NCBI GenBank assembly: GCA_021776415.1
Contig: JAJFFY010000045.1
Coordinates: 1-64,000, forward strand
Source: Hyphococcus sp.
GTDB taxonomy: Bacteria; Pseudomonadota; Alphaproteobacteria; Caulobacterales; Parvularculaceae
DNA length: 64,000 nucleotides
Direction: 5' to 3'
This document shows positions 1 to 8,910 of the stretch, one piece after another (the first letter of the stretch is position 1; the number at the start of each line of letters is the position of its first letter). The notes under the pieces are model-generated. The model was given only the letters and a program-made list of their open reading frames with translations. It had not been told where the DNA came from and did not search any database. Position numbers and translations under genes: made by a program.

Positions 1-112
1 GCGACTTCCAATCCGCCACGATCGCTTCGTGATACCAAGCATCTAGCTGCGCCTTCGCTTCCGGAACGCGGTCGCCATATTCTCGCAATGTCCGTCGAGC
101 GATCACGCGCAT
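1..112 (-). CDS. higB: HigB-type mRNA interferase toxin, N-terminal part (runs off left edge)
   Basis: The reverse strand from an ATG at 112-110 reads MRVIARRTLREY and then, about 20 codons on, AWYHEAIVADWKS. This matches the usual start of type II toxin HigB (RelE superfamily), where a conserved R-TLREF motif is followed by an L-x-x-WY stretch and an ADWKS/T motif. These toxins cleave mRNA on the ribosome and are neutralised by HigA, normally encoded just downstream, which would lie outside the window to the left. Only about 37 codons are visible, so integrity and the antitoxin cannot be checked. An AGG lies 9 bases before the ATG and an inverted repeat lies further upstream. Confidence 0.7.
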   Translation of the reverse strand, partial: MRVIARRTLREYGDRVPEAKAQLDAWYHEAIVADWKS

Positions 113-725
113 TTGCTGAAACCTATCTAGTAGGCTCCCTAATCTATGTCAAGGTATATAGCTCTCATATAGGGAGCATATAGTCAAGTGGCTAAACTAA
201 GAGGGATTATCTCAATGATTCCATCGTCTTGTGTAAAAAAGTGATGGTCTAGGGGGCCGCAAAGGCACGAATTACTCGGGTTTGATAGCCGACATACCGG
301 CTTCTGGTCCACGCCTAATCCGGGTTGTTTTCCGCTAACCAAACCGACGATTGAGTGTTTCAACGCCACTCCACGCCCGGAATCGAAGACAATTTACGCA
401 CCAGGGTGCAATTGGCCAATGTCTCCTTTTGCTCGCATTCCAGCCGTCCGAGGGCGTGTAAATGATTGGCTAGAAATCGCCAAAGATGGACTTAGTTGAT
501 TTGGCGTCAAAGTCCGAAATGCGCCCGAAAGCCGCCATGAATACAGCACGCTACTTTTGGAACGCCCCGACAGGCGGCGCAACGCCATTGCTTCTATTTA
601 GATAATTCAAGGCGAAATCCGAAAACACAGCATATCGCTGTAAAGTTGTATGCTCGCCAAAGAACAGCCATAATCAAGGACAAATCTTGCGGCGAGTAAC
701 GTGTTTTCCGTATCCGGGGCAGCCA
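113..725. other. Intergenic stretch with no convincing gene
   Basis: Apart from the HigB operator at its left end, I see no open frame here with recognisable protein features. The longest frames (about 60 codons, minus strand) show no family resemblance and no good ribosome-binding site. It lies inside the presumed integrated element and may be decayed sequence. Confidence 0.5.
124..188 (-). promoter_or_regulatory. Putative promoter/operator of the HigB gene
   Basis: An 8-bp inverted repeat, GCTCCCTA (134-141) and TAGGGAGC (170-177), lies upstream of the toxin start. On the minus strand a perfect TTGACA -35 box (complement of 147-152) stands 17 bases before a weak TAGATA -10 (complement of 124-129). 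HigA/HigB operons are normally autorepressed by HigA binding an inverted repeat at the promoter, which fits the layout. The transcription start is inferred; it would give a very short leader, so a promoter further upstream is possible. Confidence 0.4.
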
Positions 726-3137
726 ATGACTGAGCTAGCGAACAACGGCCGTGCGCACGGCGCTCGGATTGGACTGGCGCGACTTGCGGCTGGTGTGTTG
801 GCGGGCGTCTTGCTCTTCGTTGTTTTCGACTTTTTGGAAAATAAGACGCCCCAATTCGGCATGGCCCCCGAAAGCTGGCATCGGGTTCTATCCGGACTTA
901 GAACCATGGCGTTTTTCGCGCCGCTGCCGCTGGTCTTTGGGCTGGGCGCGTTGCCGACAATCCGCCTGACCGTCTGGGTCGCTGGCGCGGCGGCGGTTTT
1001 ATTTTATCTCGGCTGGTATGCCCCTACGCCTGTTTGGACAGGCGTTTCACCCCTCGTACCCGTTTGGGTTTTCTCTCTTCTTGCGATCTTCATTATCCAT
1101 GAATTCCTGCAAAGCGCGCGCGACGACAACAAAATAATCGCGCGGTTTGCGACCTATTTCGACAATGCCTGGCGTCACGGTTTTCAAGCGGTGTTGGCGC
1201 TAATCTTTCTCGGCGCGTTCTGGGTTATCATTTGGCTTGGCGCCTCGATGTTCAATCTCATCGGCATTGACGCCTTTAGCGAGCTTATAAAAACGCCGGA
1301 GTTTTCCTGGATCGCATCAGCAAGCACCTTGGCGCTCGGCATTCACTGGACTGACGAAGGCTCTGTCCTGACGCGCGGCGCGCGCCAAATCGGCCTTTTC
1401 ATGCTTTCATGGCTTGGGATTTTGTTGACGCTGATCGTTACGGCGTTCCTTGTCGCCTTGCCTTTTACGGGCCTTGAACCCCTGTGGGACACAAAGAGCG
1501 CAACGGTCTTACTGCTAAATGTTGCAGCGGGGATGATCCTGCTGCTCAATGCTGCGTATCAAGCCGGCGATCCGCCAACAGCGCCATTGGTGCGCCGCGT
1601 CGTAAGGTTTAGCACCGCACCGCTCCTCGCCATCGTTGCACTTGCGTTTTTGGGCCTGTGGCTGCGCGTCAATCAATACGGCTTTACGCCAGCGCGTGTC
1701 CTCGCCAGCGCCGAACTCGCGATTGTCGGCTTCCATGCGCTGGGTTATGCAGCAGCGGCAGTGCGTCCGTTCTTTATTAATGAACCGTGGCTTGCTTTCG
1801 TGAAGGCCGTGAACATTGCCGGCGCGGCATTCACGGTCGTAATCCTGATTGGGCTGATGACGCCTGTTCTTGATCCAGCGCGTGTCTCCGTAGCCAATCA
1901 AATCGAGCGCTTGAACGCAGGGCGCGTTGAGCCGGATGATTTCGATTTTGGATTTCTAACGGACCCGCGCGCTGGCGACTACGGCGCCAAGGCGCTTGCA
2001 ATACTGGCGGAGCGATCTGGCAGTGAACGCGATGCGCGGATAGCGGTTCTCGCAAACAACCCCGGTGAGGCGCGACAACAGCGTCGTCGTATTGAGCAAA
2101 CTTTTAATGACCGCCGCGATGCGCTGCGCTTCATCGATGGCGCCGCCGCCCCGGACGCCGCGCTCTTGCCGCCTGATAGCGGCGCGGATCCAATCATGTA
2201 CTGTGTTGCCGCCAAAGCGAGTTTTGATGAGGAAATAAAACTGCGCGCAGAACGCGAAAGGCGCGCAGCCCGATTTGGACGCACCCTTGATGATGAGGAA
2301 GACAAGCTCCAAGGCGATGGCCGTTGTATCGCACGTCGCATTGATCTAAATTTCGACAGCGTAGACGACATCCTCATTCTATCAAAGTACATTAGTTCCT
2401 CGCGTTTCGGCGGTGTTGCGATTTCGGGACTATTGCTCGGAACTGATGGAGCAGTTCAAGAACGCGTCAGCTCAGATTTTCGGTATGCGAAAGACTCGGT
2501 TGTTATAAATGATACCAATCGTGACCGCCGCTTGCATTTTGATGAGGAATTTGTGCCTGCCTTCGCAGCGGCACGGGTTACGTCTGCGCGTTTCAATGAT
2601 CTGCTCATCGACGGACATCGCGTGCGCGTTTCGCCAATCACGCGCGAACTTTCCCATGAAGCCGCCGCAGCAGCCATTGTCTCACTTGATGGCGTGACGC
2701 CGCCGGACGACATTTTCACTACGTACGATAGACCTGCTTGGTTTGGAGACAACTGCCTCAGCGAAAATATCGATCAGCCTTCATGCTTCGGGAAATTTAT
2801 GCCAATTTTCACCGCAACAGATGCGCCTGGCGCTTATGTCGTCACAAACGCAAATGCGTTAACGGGCGATGTGAGTATAAGAATCTGGGCTGATGAAGAC
2901 GGCGCATGGCGCGCGATTGGACAGGGAGAGCTAAGCACCGAGTACGGAGATTTCCCATCGCCAACTGTAAAAGCCTCAGAAAGCGAAGACGAAACAAAAG
3001 AAATGACTGCTGAAATCCGCCGTCTTCTCGCAGAGGAAATGGAAGTAATACCGTCCATAGTTGGCGACTTGGAAATTGATGGCGTCCGCCGAACCTTCGA
3101 TTATGAGCCGCGAACGCAGTCACGGAGATATCGTTGA
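726..3137 (+). CDS. DUF4153 domain-containing multi-span membrane protein
   Basis: The N-terminal half (about residues 10-375 of 803) is a run of roughly eleven hydrophobic helices typical of DUF4153 proteins, whose function is unknown. The C-terminal 400 residues are hydrophilic, with acidic and arginine-rich stretches (for example AARFGRTLDDEEDK), and probably lie on one side of the membrane. The ATG at 726 is preferred because a GGGG motif lies about 8 bases before it; an upstream ATG at 687 would add 13 residues with no ribosome-binding site. It sits alone between the toxin remnant and the integrase, so it may be cargo of the tRNA-Thr element. Substrate and partners are unknown. Confidence 0.75.
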   Translation: MTELANNGRAHGARIGLARLAAGVLAGVLLFVVFDFLENKTPQFGMAPESWHRVLSGLRTMAFFAPLPLVFGLGALPTIRLTVWVAGAAAVLFYLGWYAPTPVWTGVSPLVPVWVFSLLAIFIIHEFLQSARDDNKIIARFATYFDNAWRHGFQAVLALIFLGAFWVIIWLGASMFNLIGIDAFSELIKTPEFSWIASASTLALGIHWTDEGSVLTRGARQIGLFMLSWLGILLTLIVTAFLVALPFTGLEPLWDTKSATVLLLNVAAGMILLLNAAYQAGDPPTAPLVRRVVRFSTAPLLAIVALAFLGLWLRVNQYGFTPARVLASAELAIVGFHALGYAAAAVRPFFINEPWLAFVKAVNIAGAAFTVVILIGLMTPVLDPARVSVANQIERLNAGRVEPDDFDFGFLTDPRAGDYGAKALAILAERSGSERDARIAVLANNPGEARQQRRRIEQTFNDRRDALRFIDGAAAPDAALLPPDSGADPIMYCVAAKASFDEEIKLRAERERRAARFGRTLDDEEDKLQGDGRCIARRIDLNFDSVDDILILSKYISSSRFGGVAISGLLLGTDGAVQERVSSDFRYAKDSVVINDTNRDRRLHFDEEFVPAFAAARVTSARFNDLLIDGHRVRVSPITRELSHEAAAAAIVSLDGVTPPDDIFTTYDRPAWFGDNCLSENIDQPSCFGKFMPIFTATDAPGAYVVTNANALTGDVSIRIWADEDGAWRAIGQGELSTEYGDFPSPTVKASESEDETKEMTAEIRRLLAEEMEVIPSIVGDLEIDGVRRTFDYEPRTQSRRYR

Positions 3138-3397
3138 TTACGGGCTATCACCCATGAGATGCGAGGCGACATTGGAATTTCGAATGTTATGGAATGCAAC
3201 ACAAATAGTTCTGACCTAAACGTATGGGACTCATTCTTCGACTATTTCCAGTTCGGAAATAGCCGAAGAGCGGTAAAAACTGCCGATAGCAATTAACTTT
3301 GTCTAAGGCAGTTAAGGGCCAAAAATGCTCGGTCGTGCCCCTAATTTCTAATGTCCAAATTTGCGCGCATAGCAGAGATAATGCCCAAAAATCGTAC

Positions 3398-4624
3398 TCA
3401 AGATAACGCCTTACTCAAAAAGGCATCAATTTGTTTGGCCACGCGTATTTTTAGATGTTTGTACTCCGCCCAACTGTAGTGTTTACGCGCCACGTCTGAA
3501 TTCTGACCATGGTTATGCCAAATATCAATCTCACGCTCTTCGACATATTCGCCATCTAGCAGGTGCGTTTTCATTGTTCGGCGTAAATCGCGTAGTTGAA
3601 ACGATTCCATATCAAATTTTTCGATTAGACGTTTCACAACACGTCCAACAGATGGGGCAGGCATCGGTTGCTGATTGTCAAATTTGTGCGGCACTAAAAA
3701 CCGACTATCTAATCTAACAAACTGTTGCGCAGTTTTGAATTGATTCATTGCATGCTCGGTCAACGGAACGTTGTGCTCTCGCCCATTTTTTGTTTCTGGA
3801 AGAGTAAGCCAGCCATTCTTGTACCATGACCGCTCGCTGTGCAGGATTTCAGTGACGCGCAGTCCGCCCATTGCAATTATCAAGCGCAAGGCTGTTACCG
3901 TTATTGGCTCGGCAACTTGGTGTGCGCGCTCCCAGATTTGCTTCAGCTCCTTTGTCGTAAGCACGCGTTGGCGCGCCTGAGATTTGGCGCCGCCTGGCGT
4001 CGCCGCAACCGGGTTAACAGAAATCCCGTATGCAGCCCGACCTGTGGTTGCGGTGTAGTCGAATTCCGCCTTAATAGCCCATGCGAACACGGCGTGAAGA
4101 TAGGCTCTGCAGTGCCTCGCATGGGACGGCGCACGTTGATAGATATCGCGCAACCACTCCGTCACATGAGCTGTCCGCACGTCGCCGACCCGCGCAGCAG
4201 TGCCCAATTTACTTTGCATGAAATTGCAAAAGCTAGTCTGACTATCGATGAGCGCGCGTTGGTATTCAGTGTGAGATTTCTGGCCCTTCGCTCTCATTTT
4301 CTCAATATAGTCATGACAAAGGGATTCCAGAGCTGGCGTATCATTAGCCGTCATCCGCCGAAGCGTCGCCTCAAAGTCGGGCAATGATCCAGCAGACAAA
4401 ATTTCATTTGCTTGATCCCTTACACCCAGCAAACTTACTTGCGGATATCCCCCAAGAGGCACCCTTATTTGTTTGTTATTATGGCGAGTTACGACCGACC
4501 ATTTTTTGGCCCGAGAAGACACGCGTAGACGCAATCCCCTCGTAATAGAATCCGCAAATTCTTCACGGCCAGCTTCCACTGAAATTGCCCGCAACCATCT
4601 ATCTGTCATTCGAATTGTTTTCAT
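3398..4624 (-). CDS. Tyrosine-type site-specific integrase (P4/DUF4102-like)
   Basis: It catalyses integration or excision of a mobile element by strand exchange. The N-terminal arm-binding domain (RITRGLRLRVSS-like, then PLGGYPQVSL) resembles DUF4102 integrases. The catalytic domain shows the first arginine in GGLRVTE (about R256), a lysine in ETKNGREH (about K279), a second arginine in RDLRRT (about R348), a histidine in IWHNHG and the nucleophile in ARKHYSW (about Y383). The usual HxxR histidine is replaced by arginine (R345). I chose the ATG at 4624; the longer frame begins with a TTG. The gene starts about 125 bases from the 3' end of tRNA-Thr, the classic position for a tRNA-targeting integrase, so the element should extend leftwards. 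Confidence 0.88.
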   Translation of the reverse strand: MKTIRMTDRWLRAISVEAGREEFADSITRGLRLRVSSRAKKWSVVTRHNNKQIRVPLGGYPQVSLLGVRDQANEILSAGSLPDFEATLRRMTANDTPALESLCHDYIEKMRAKGQKSHTEYQRALIDSQTSFCNFMQSKLGTAARVGDVRTAHVTEWLRDIYQRAPSHARHCRAYLHAVFAWAIKAEFDYTATTGRAAYGISVNPVAATPGGAKSQARQRVLTTKELKQIWERAHQVAEPITVTALRLIIAMGGLRVTEILHSERSWYKNGWLTLPETKNGREHNVPLTEHAMNQFKTAQQFVRLDSRFLVPHKFDNQQPMPAPSVGRVVKRLIEKFDMESFQLRDLRRTMKTHLLDGEYVEEREIDIWHNHGQNSDVARKHYSWAEYKHLKIRVAKQIDAFLSKALS

Positions 4625-4748
4625 TGCTCTAGCCCTGTTGGCTGGGCCCCAGCATTTCAACTGTTACCCAATTTGTTACCCAAAACGGCTTGAAATCGCT
4701 AGGATAGAAAATCGAAAATTTACAACTAATTGTTTTTGTTCGATTTTA

Positions 4749-4824
4749 TGGTGCCCCCACACGGACTCGAACCGCGGACCTACTGATTACAAATCAGTTG
4801 CTCTACCAGCTGAGCTATAGGGGC
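4749..4824 (-). tRNA. tRNA-Thr (anticodon TGT)
   Basis: On the minus strand a 76-nt cloverleaf folds completely. The acceptor stem pairs GCCCCTA with TGGGGGC, the D-arm begins GCTCAGCTGG, the anticodon stem-loop is ACTGA-TTTGTAA-TCAGT with anticodon TGT, and the T-arm is CGCGG-TTCGAGT-CCGTG. The discriminator is A and the CCA end is encoded. The integrase starts just past its 3' end, so this tRNA is the probable integration site; the copy here is intact. Confidence 0.97.
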
Positions 4825-5022
4825 AAGCCAATAGCGACGCGGGTTCTAGGCGATTTTCGTAGCCTCGCGCAAGGCCAAAAGGCGGACAAACAGAAACCAT
4901 CGAGATAGTTTGGGACGAAAAGTTCTGAAATGTGTTTTCACGACATACAATTGCCCGCGGCGGCGGGCATCAGGCAGCTCTCGCGGGCTGACACGCACCG
5001 AATATCCGGCTAAACCCGCCTC

Positions 5023-5487
5023 ATGAAAATACAACTGATCCTCACCGTGCTCGCCGCAACCGCTCTAGTCGCCTGCGGCGGCGAAGCCGAAACCACCGCC
5101 ACGGCTCCTCAGCCGGGCAATTCCTCAGCAGCGGCGCAGCCAGCCACGGCCGCGCCAGAACCAACCGCCAGCATCGCCAACCAGGGGCGACGGCGTTTTG
5201 GCGCCTGCGCGGTCTGCCATACTGTGAACGAGGGCGAGCCCTCCCGGGTTGGGCCAAATCTTTTTGACATTGTCGGCGCCCCCGCCGGCGCGGTGGAGGG
5301 GTTTGCCTATTCAAAGGCGATGCGTGAGGCCGGCATCGTCTGGACCGAAGACAATCTCGACGCTTTCATTGAAAGCCCGCAAAACTTCATGCGCGGCAAT
5401 CGTATGGGCTTTGTCGGTGAGAGAAATCCGGAATATCGCGCGGCGGTTATTGCTTATCTGAAGACGTTGAAACCCGCCGACGATTAA
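5023..5487 (+). CDS. Lipoprotein cytochrome c (class I, c2/c550-like)
   Basis: A 17-residue signal ends in the lipobox LVAC (C18), so the protein is probably tethered to the periplasmic face of a membrane. An Ala/Pro/Thr-rich linker of about 35 residues leads to a single haem c domain with CAVCH (C62, C65, H66) and a probable axial methionine in NRMGFVG (M128). Domain size (about 100 residues) and the tail AYLKTLKP are typical of mitochondrial-like cytochrome c / c2 proteins. It should carry electrons between the bc1 complex and an oxidase. It is a single gene, and its stop overlaps by four bases the end of the convergent aldolase-like gene. Confidence 0.9.
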   Translation: MKIQLILTVLAATALVACGGEAETTATAPQPGNSSAAAQPATAAPEPTASIANQGRRRFGACAVCHTVNEGEPSRVGPNLFDIVGAPAGAVEGFAYSKAMREAGIVWTEDNLDAFIESPQNFMRGNRMGFVGERNPEYRAAVIAYLKTLKPADD

Positions 5488-6317
5488 ACGTCAAACCCTG
5501 GGTTTTCGCGGTTTAACTTTCGCAGCAATCCCGGCCAGGCGAGGTTATCGCCGATGCCTGGCGCAAACGCCGGGCCGCCCTGCTGCAACACCCTCGCACT
5601 CATCGCCGGCGGTTCCTCGTGCGGTTGTTTGGTGTCCGACTGAGCGAGAATTTGCGCCCGGCACGCCTGCTCGAGAAAATACATCCGCAAAAAAGCAATC
5701 GCGCAATTGGGCCCGACCGTCAGCGTGCCGTGATTGCGCAGAATTAAAAACCCGTGCGAGCCCATATCAGCGACAAGGCGCGCGCGCTCGTCTAGATCGG
5801 TCGCAATCCCCTCATAGTCATGATAGGCGACGTCATCATGTACGACCATCGCAAACTGCGAATAGCGTTTCAGCCCGTCCTGCTGCGCCGACACCGCCAC
5901 CCCATAGGGCGTATGCAGATGAAGCACCGCATGCGCATCCTCGCGCGCCATATGCAGGGCGGAATGGATCGTAAAGCCGGCCGGGTTTGAAAAATAGGGC
6001 GTCTCGCCAACCACCACCCCATCAATATCTATTTTCAACAGCGATGACGCTGTCATCTCATCAAAGAACACACCGTAAGGGTTGATCAAAAACCGTTCCT
6101 TGCCATCCTCGTCCGGGCATCGTACCGAGATATGGGTGAAGATCATGTCGTCCCAGCCATAAAGCGCGGCCAGGCGGTAGGTCGCAGCAAGGTCACAACG
6201 CAGGCGCCATTCCTCAGCGCTCACTTCACCTTTCAACGATGGCAGGCTTTGCGGATCGGGTATATTGAACCCGGCTTCCTGACCTACCGAAGCTACAGCT
6301 TGGCTTTGTGTGCTCAT
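5484..6317 (-). CDS. Class II aldolase/adducin family protein
   Basis: At 277 residues it matches the class II aldolase/adducin fold, a zinc-dependent family that includes fuculose-1-phosphate aldolase and many adducin-like proteins of unknown substrate. The metal-binding histidines are visible in AVLHLHTPYG and in LRNHGTLTVG. The block TYRLAALYGWDDMIFTHIS near residue 50 is typical of the adducin-like subgroup, which often has no known reaction. A GGAGAG ribosome-binding site precedes the ATG. It follows egtB on the same strand after a 64-base gap and could be co-transcribed. The exact substrate cannot be read from the sequence. Confidence 0.88.
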   Translation of the reverse strand: MSTQSQAVASVGQEAGFNIPDPQSLPSLKGEVSAEEWRLRCDLAATYRLAALYGWDDMIFTHISVRCPDEDGKERFLINPYGVFFDEMTASSLLKIDIDGVVVGETPYFSNPAGFTIHSALHMAREDAHAVLHLHTPYGVAVSAQQDGLKRYSQFAMVVHDDVAYHDYEGIATDLDERARLVADMGSHGFLILRNHGTLTVGPNCAIAFLRMYFLEQACRAQILAQSDTKQPHEEPPAMSARVLQQGGPAFAPGIGDNLAWPGLLRKLNRENPGFDV

Positions 6318-6381
6318 GTCAATCTCTCCTAACCGACGGCTTTTTTAAGACCGTAATCCACCGTGACGGTTTATGCATTAT

Positions 6382-7662
6382 TCAATTGCAGTCCCGCGCC
6401 AGCCGGAAGCCGGAATATTGCCAGCGCGCCGCTGGCGGGAAAAAATTGCGGTAGCTAACCCGCATGTGCCCTGCGGGCGTCGCAGATGAGCCGCCCTTCA
6501 GAACCATCTGACCAGACATAAACTTGCCGTTATATTCACCGATAGCGCCATCCGCGACCGCGAAGCCAGGAAAGGCGACATAGGGGCTGGCGGTCCACTC
6601 CCAGACATCTCCGTAAAGCTGGAGAAGACCATCATCGGCCGGCGCCGGCGCCGGCGCACGCGGGGCGCCGTCTTCCATGAACCGGCCCTTTAGCGGAAAC
6701 AGCGAGGCTGCCGCCTCCCATTCAAATTCCGTCGGCAGACGCGCGTGCGCCCAGCCCGCATAGGCGTCGGCTTCATAATAACTGACATGCGTCGCCGGCG
6801 CTTCGAGATCGATCAGTCGTTCGCCAAAAAGCGTATATTCGCGCCAGCCATCATCAGCTTTGCGCCAGTATAGCGGCGCCTGCCATCCCTCAGCCTTGAT
6901 GACTTCCCAAGCATCCGCCAGCCAGAAATTGGCGGCGTCATAGCCGCCATCTTCGATGAAGGCGATATATTCGCCATTGGTCACCGGCCGGTTCGCCATT
7001 CGAAACGGGTGCAGATAAATTTTATGGCGCGGGCCTTCATTATCAAATGCAAACCCCTGCCCGTTCCAGCCAATCTCGCACAAGCCGCCTTCCATATCCC
7101 GCCATTGCATCGCCGGTGCGGACAGCATTTCATCCGTAGACGCATCGGCGTAAACGCCAGGCGCAAGTGGGTTTTGATAGAGCCCGTGTTTCAGGTCCGT
7201 GACCAGCAGCTCTTGATGTTGCGCCTCATGCGCGGCGCCCATGGCGATCAACGGCGCGATGTGTTCAACAACTTCTAACGGCGCCGTTTCAATCAACTGT
7301 TGCATCGCATCATCGACATGGGCGCGATAGCAAAGGATTTCCTGCGACGTCGGACGAGACAACAGACCGCGACTATGGCGCGGATGCATGTTGCCGAGCT
7401 GATTGTAATAGGAGTTGAACAGATAACCGAATTGCGGATGAAAATCTTTATAGTCTTCGGCGTGGACCTGCAGGATAAAAGTTTCGAAAAACCACGTCGT
7501 ATGGGCGAGGTTCCACTTCACCGGACTGGCCTCAGCCATCGACTGCAGCATCCAGTCTTCCGCCACCAGCGGCGCGACAAGGCGCTCGCTATTTGCCCTT
7601 ACTGTGCGAAATTGGGCGCTTAGGGCGCCGCGCTCGGTAAATATTGGAGATTCAAACGCCAT
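6382..7662 (-). CDS. egtB: Ergothioneine biosynthesis sulfoxide synthase EgtB-like protein
   Basis: EgtB is a non-haem iron enzyme that joins cysteine or gamma-glutamylcysteine to trimethylhistidine (hercynine) with oxygen, the central step of ergothioneine synthesis. The N-terminal DinB-like domain carries the iron ligands: H54 in NLAHTTWFFE and the HxxxHxE motif HEAQHQE (H145, H149, E151). The C-terminal half is an FGE-sulfatase-type domain (GYDAANFW, TEFEWEAAA, GDVWEWTASPY, LKGGS, SYRNFF). The length (426 aa) is right for the family. No egtD methyltransferase is adjacent, so the partner gene is elsewhere or the protein has a related substrate. It is transcribed divergently from the NAD kinase across an 85-base gap. 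Confidence 0.9.
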   Translation of the reverse strand: MAFESPIFTERGALSAQFRTVRANSERLVAPLVAEDWMLQSMAEASPVKWNLAHTTWFFETFILQVHAEDYKDFHPQFGYLFNSYYNQLGNMHPRHSRGLLSRPTSQEILCYRAHVDDAMQQLIETAPLEVVEHIAPLIAMGAAHEAQHQELLVTDLKHGLYQNPLAPGVYADASTDEMLSAPAMQWRDMEGGLCEIGWNGQGFAFDNEGPRHKIYLHPFRMANRPVTNGEYIAFIEDGGYDAANFWLADAWEVIKAEGWQAPLYWRKADDGWREYTLFGERLIDLEAPATHVSYYEADAYAGWAHARLPTEFEWEAAASLFPLKGRFMEDGAPRAPAPAPADDGLLQLYGDVWEWTASPYVAFPGFAVADGAIGEYNGKFMSGQMVLKGGSSATPAGHMRVSYRNFFPPAARWQYSGFRLARDCN

Positions 7663-7747
7663 TGGTTGGCCCGCATTTCATTTCATTGTGCACCCGCGTA
7701 ACATACCCCACAAGACCACCCAAAAGCCAACCGGACAAATTAACCCT

Positions 7748-8515
7748 ATGGCCATAAAAAAACTGGCATTTTTGGCAAGCAACAAACCCGAAGCCGCGCC
7801 GGTGCAGGCGGCGCTGGTGGAGCGCTTCGGCGATTGCCCACCCGACGAGGCGGATGTGATTGTTGCTATTGGCGGCGATGGTTTCATGCTCGACACGTTG
7901 CATGCTCAGATGGGCGGCGACACGCCGATTTACGGCGTCAATTGCGGCACGGTCGGATTTTTGATGAACCCGCAAGATTTTGAGGGGCTCGCCGACAATA
8001 TCGACGCCGCAGAAGCTGCAACCATTCATCCGCTGACCATGACCGCAACCACCGCAGATGGAAGAACCGAAACCGCCAAAGCCATCAATGAAGTATCGCT
8101 GTTTCGCCAAACCCGTCAAAGCGCGCATCTGCGCATTCTTGTGAACGGTAAAGTTCGCATGGATGAGCTGATTTGCGACGGCGTCCTGCTGTCAACGCCA
8201 GCTGGATCGACGGCGTATAATCTTTCTGCCCATGGTCCCATTTTACCGATTAACGCGCAAATGCTGGCCCTGACGCCAATCAGCGCGTTTCGGCCACGGC
8301 GCTGGCGTGGTGCGTTGTTGCCACGCGATGCGGTTGTTACGATTGAGGCGACCAAACCGCAGCACCGTCCGGTCTCTGCAGTTGCCGACAATTACGAAGT
8401 CCGCGATGTCGTCAGGGTGACCGCGCAAGAAGACCGCACCATCTCGATGACGGTCCTGTTTGATCAAGGCCATTCCCTCGACGAGCGTATCCTGCGCGAA
8501 CAATTTGACTATTAA
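7748..8515 (+). CDS. nadK: NAD kinase
   Basis: It phosphorylates NAD to NADP using ATP, in the cytoplasm. Diagnostic motifs are present: IGGDGFML (GGDG at residues 42-45), CGTVGFLMN, AINEVSLFRQ (N114, E115) and STPAGSTAYNLSA. The 255-residue length is typical of the short alphaproteobacterial form. The ATG at 7748 (MAIKKLAF) is chosen because family members start there; the open frame continues 48 codons upstream but overlaps the divergent egtB start. It appears to be a single gene. Confidence 0.95.
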   Translation: MAIKKLAFLASNKPEAAPVQAALVERFGDCPPDEADVIVAIGGDGFMLDTLHAQMGGDTPIYGVNCGTVGFLMNPQDFEGLADNIDAAEAATIHPLTMTATTADGRTETAKAINEVSLFRQTRQSAHLRILVNGKVRMDELICDGVLLSTPAGSTAYNLSAHGPILPINAQMLALTPISAFRPRRWRGALLPRDAVVTIEATKPQHRPVSAVADNYEVRDVVRVTAQEDRTISMTVLFDQGHSLDERILREQFDY

Positions 8516-8825
8516 ATCGCACTCATGGCGCCGGTGGTAATGGTGAGCTAGTTTGCGCGTTGGTTCAGGGCGTTATCCCTTAAAAGCCATGTGTTGCGAC
8601 AATGAACGCGGAGTGCTTTTGCGCCCACCCTGTTCTTGGGGAAGAAAATCGCCGTTCAATCATCGATGGCGAATCATGGCTACTGGCCGTAACGGGGCCG
8701 TTGGCGGTGCGGCCACCGCGATTTTTATGGTTCACAGAGAGTTTACGCGGCGGTCTGAATCGCTTCAGAGTTATGCAGAATGCCAGTATGGGCGAATTGC
8801 CCACTAAGCTGTTCAGCGAGAATTA

Positions 8826-8869
8826 ACCCGGCTCAAGGATTATTGGCCAATTCTTTACGGGAGCCGGGT
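8826..8869. promoter_or_regulatory. Hairpin in the leader of the EAL-like gene, or terminator of nadK
   Basis: A perfect 9-bp inverted repeat, ACCCGGCTC (8826-8834) and GAGCCGGGT (8861-8869), flanks a 26-base loop and ends 41 bases before the EAL-gene ATG. There is no T-run, so a simple intrinsic terminator is unlikely. The rest of the interval 8516-8910 shows no convincing gene. Confidence 0.4.
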
Positions 8870-8910
8870 CTTTGCGGGGGACAGGCGATCGGCTGGCGGA
8901 GGAACAATTA

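Noticed and set aside
3138-3397. Copy of the tRNA-Thr 3' end as an attachment site
   Set aside because: Only a 7-base match (GTGCCCC) was found near 3343, which is not significant.
3839-4387. 182-codon open frame on the plus strand
   Set aside because: It is antisense to the catalytic half of the integrase and has no recognisable features.
4473-4820. Plus-strand frame ending in HTDSNRGPTDYKSVALPAEL
   Set aside because: This is the well-known artefact of translating across the complement of a tRNA gene (here tRNA-Thr).
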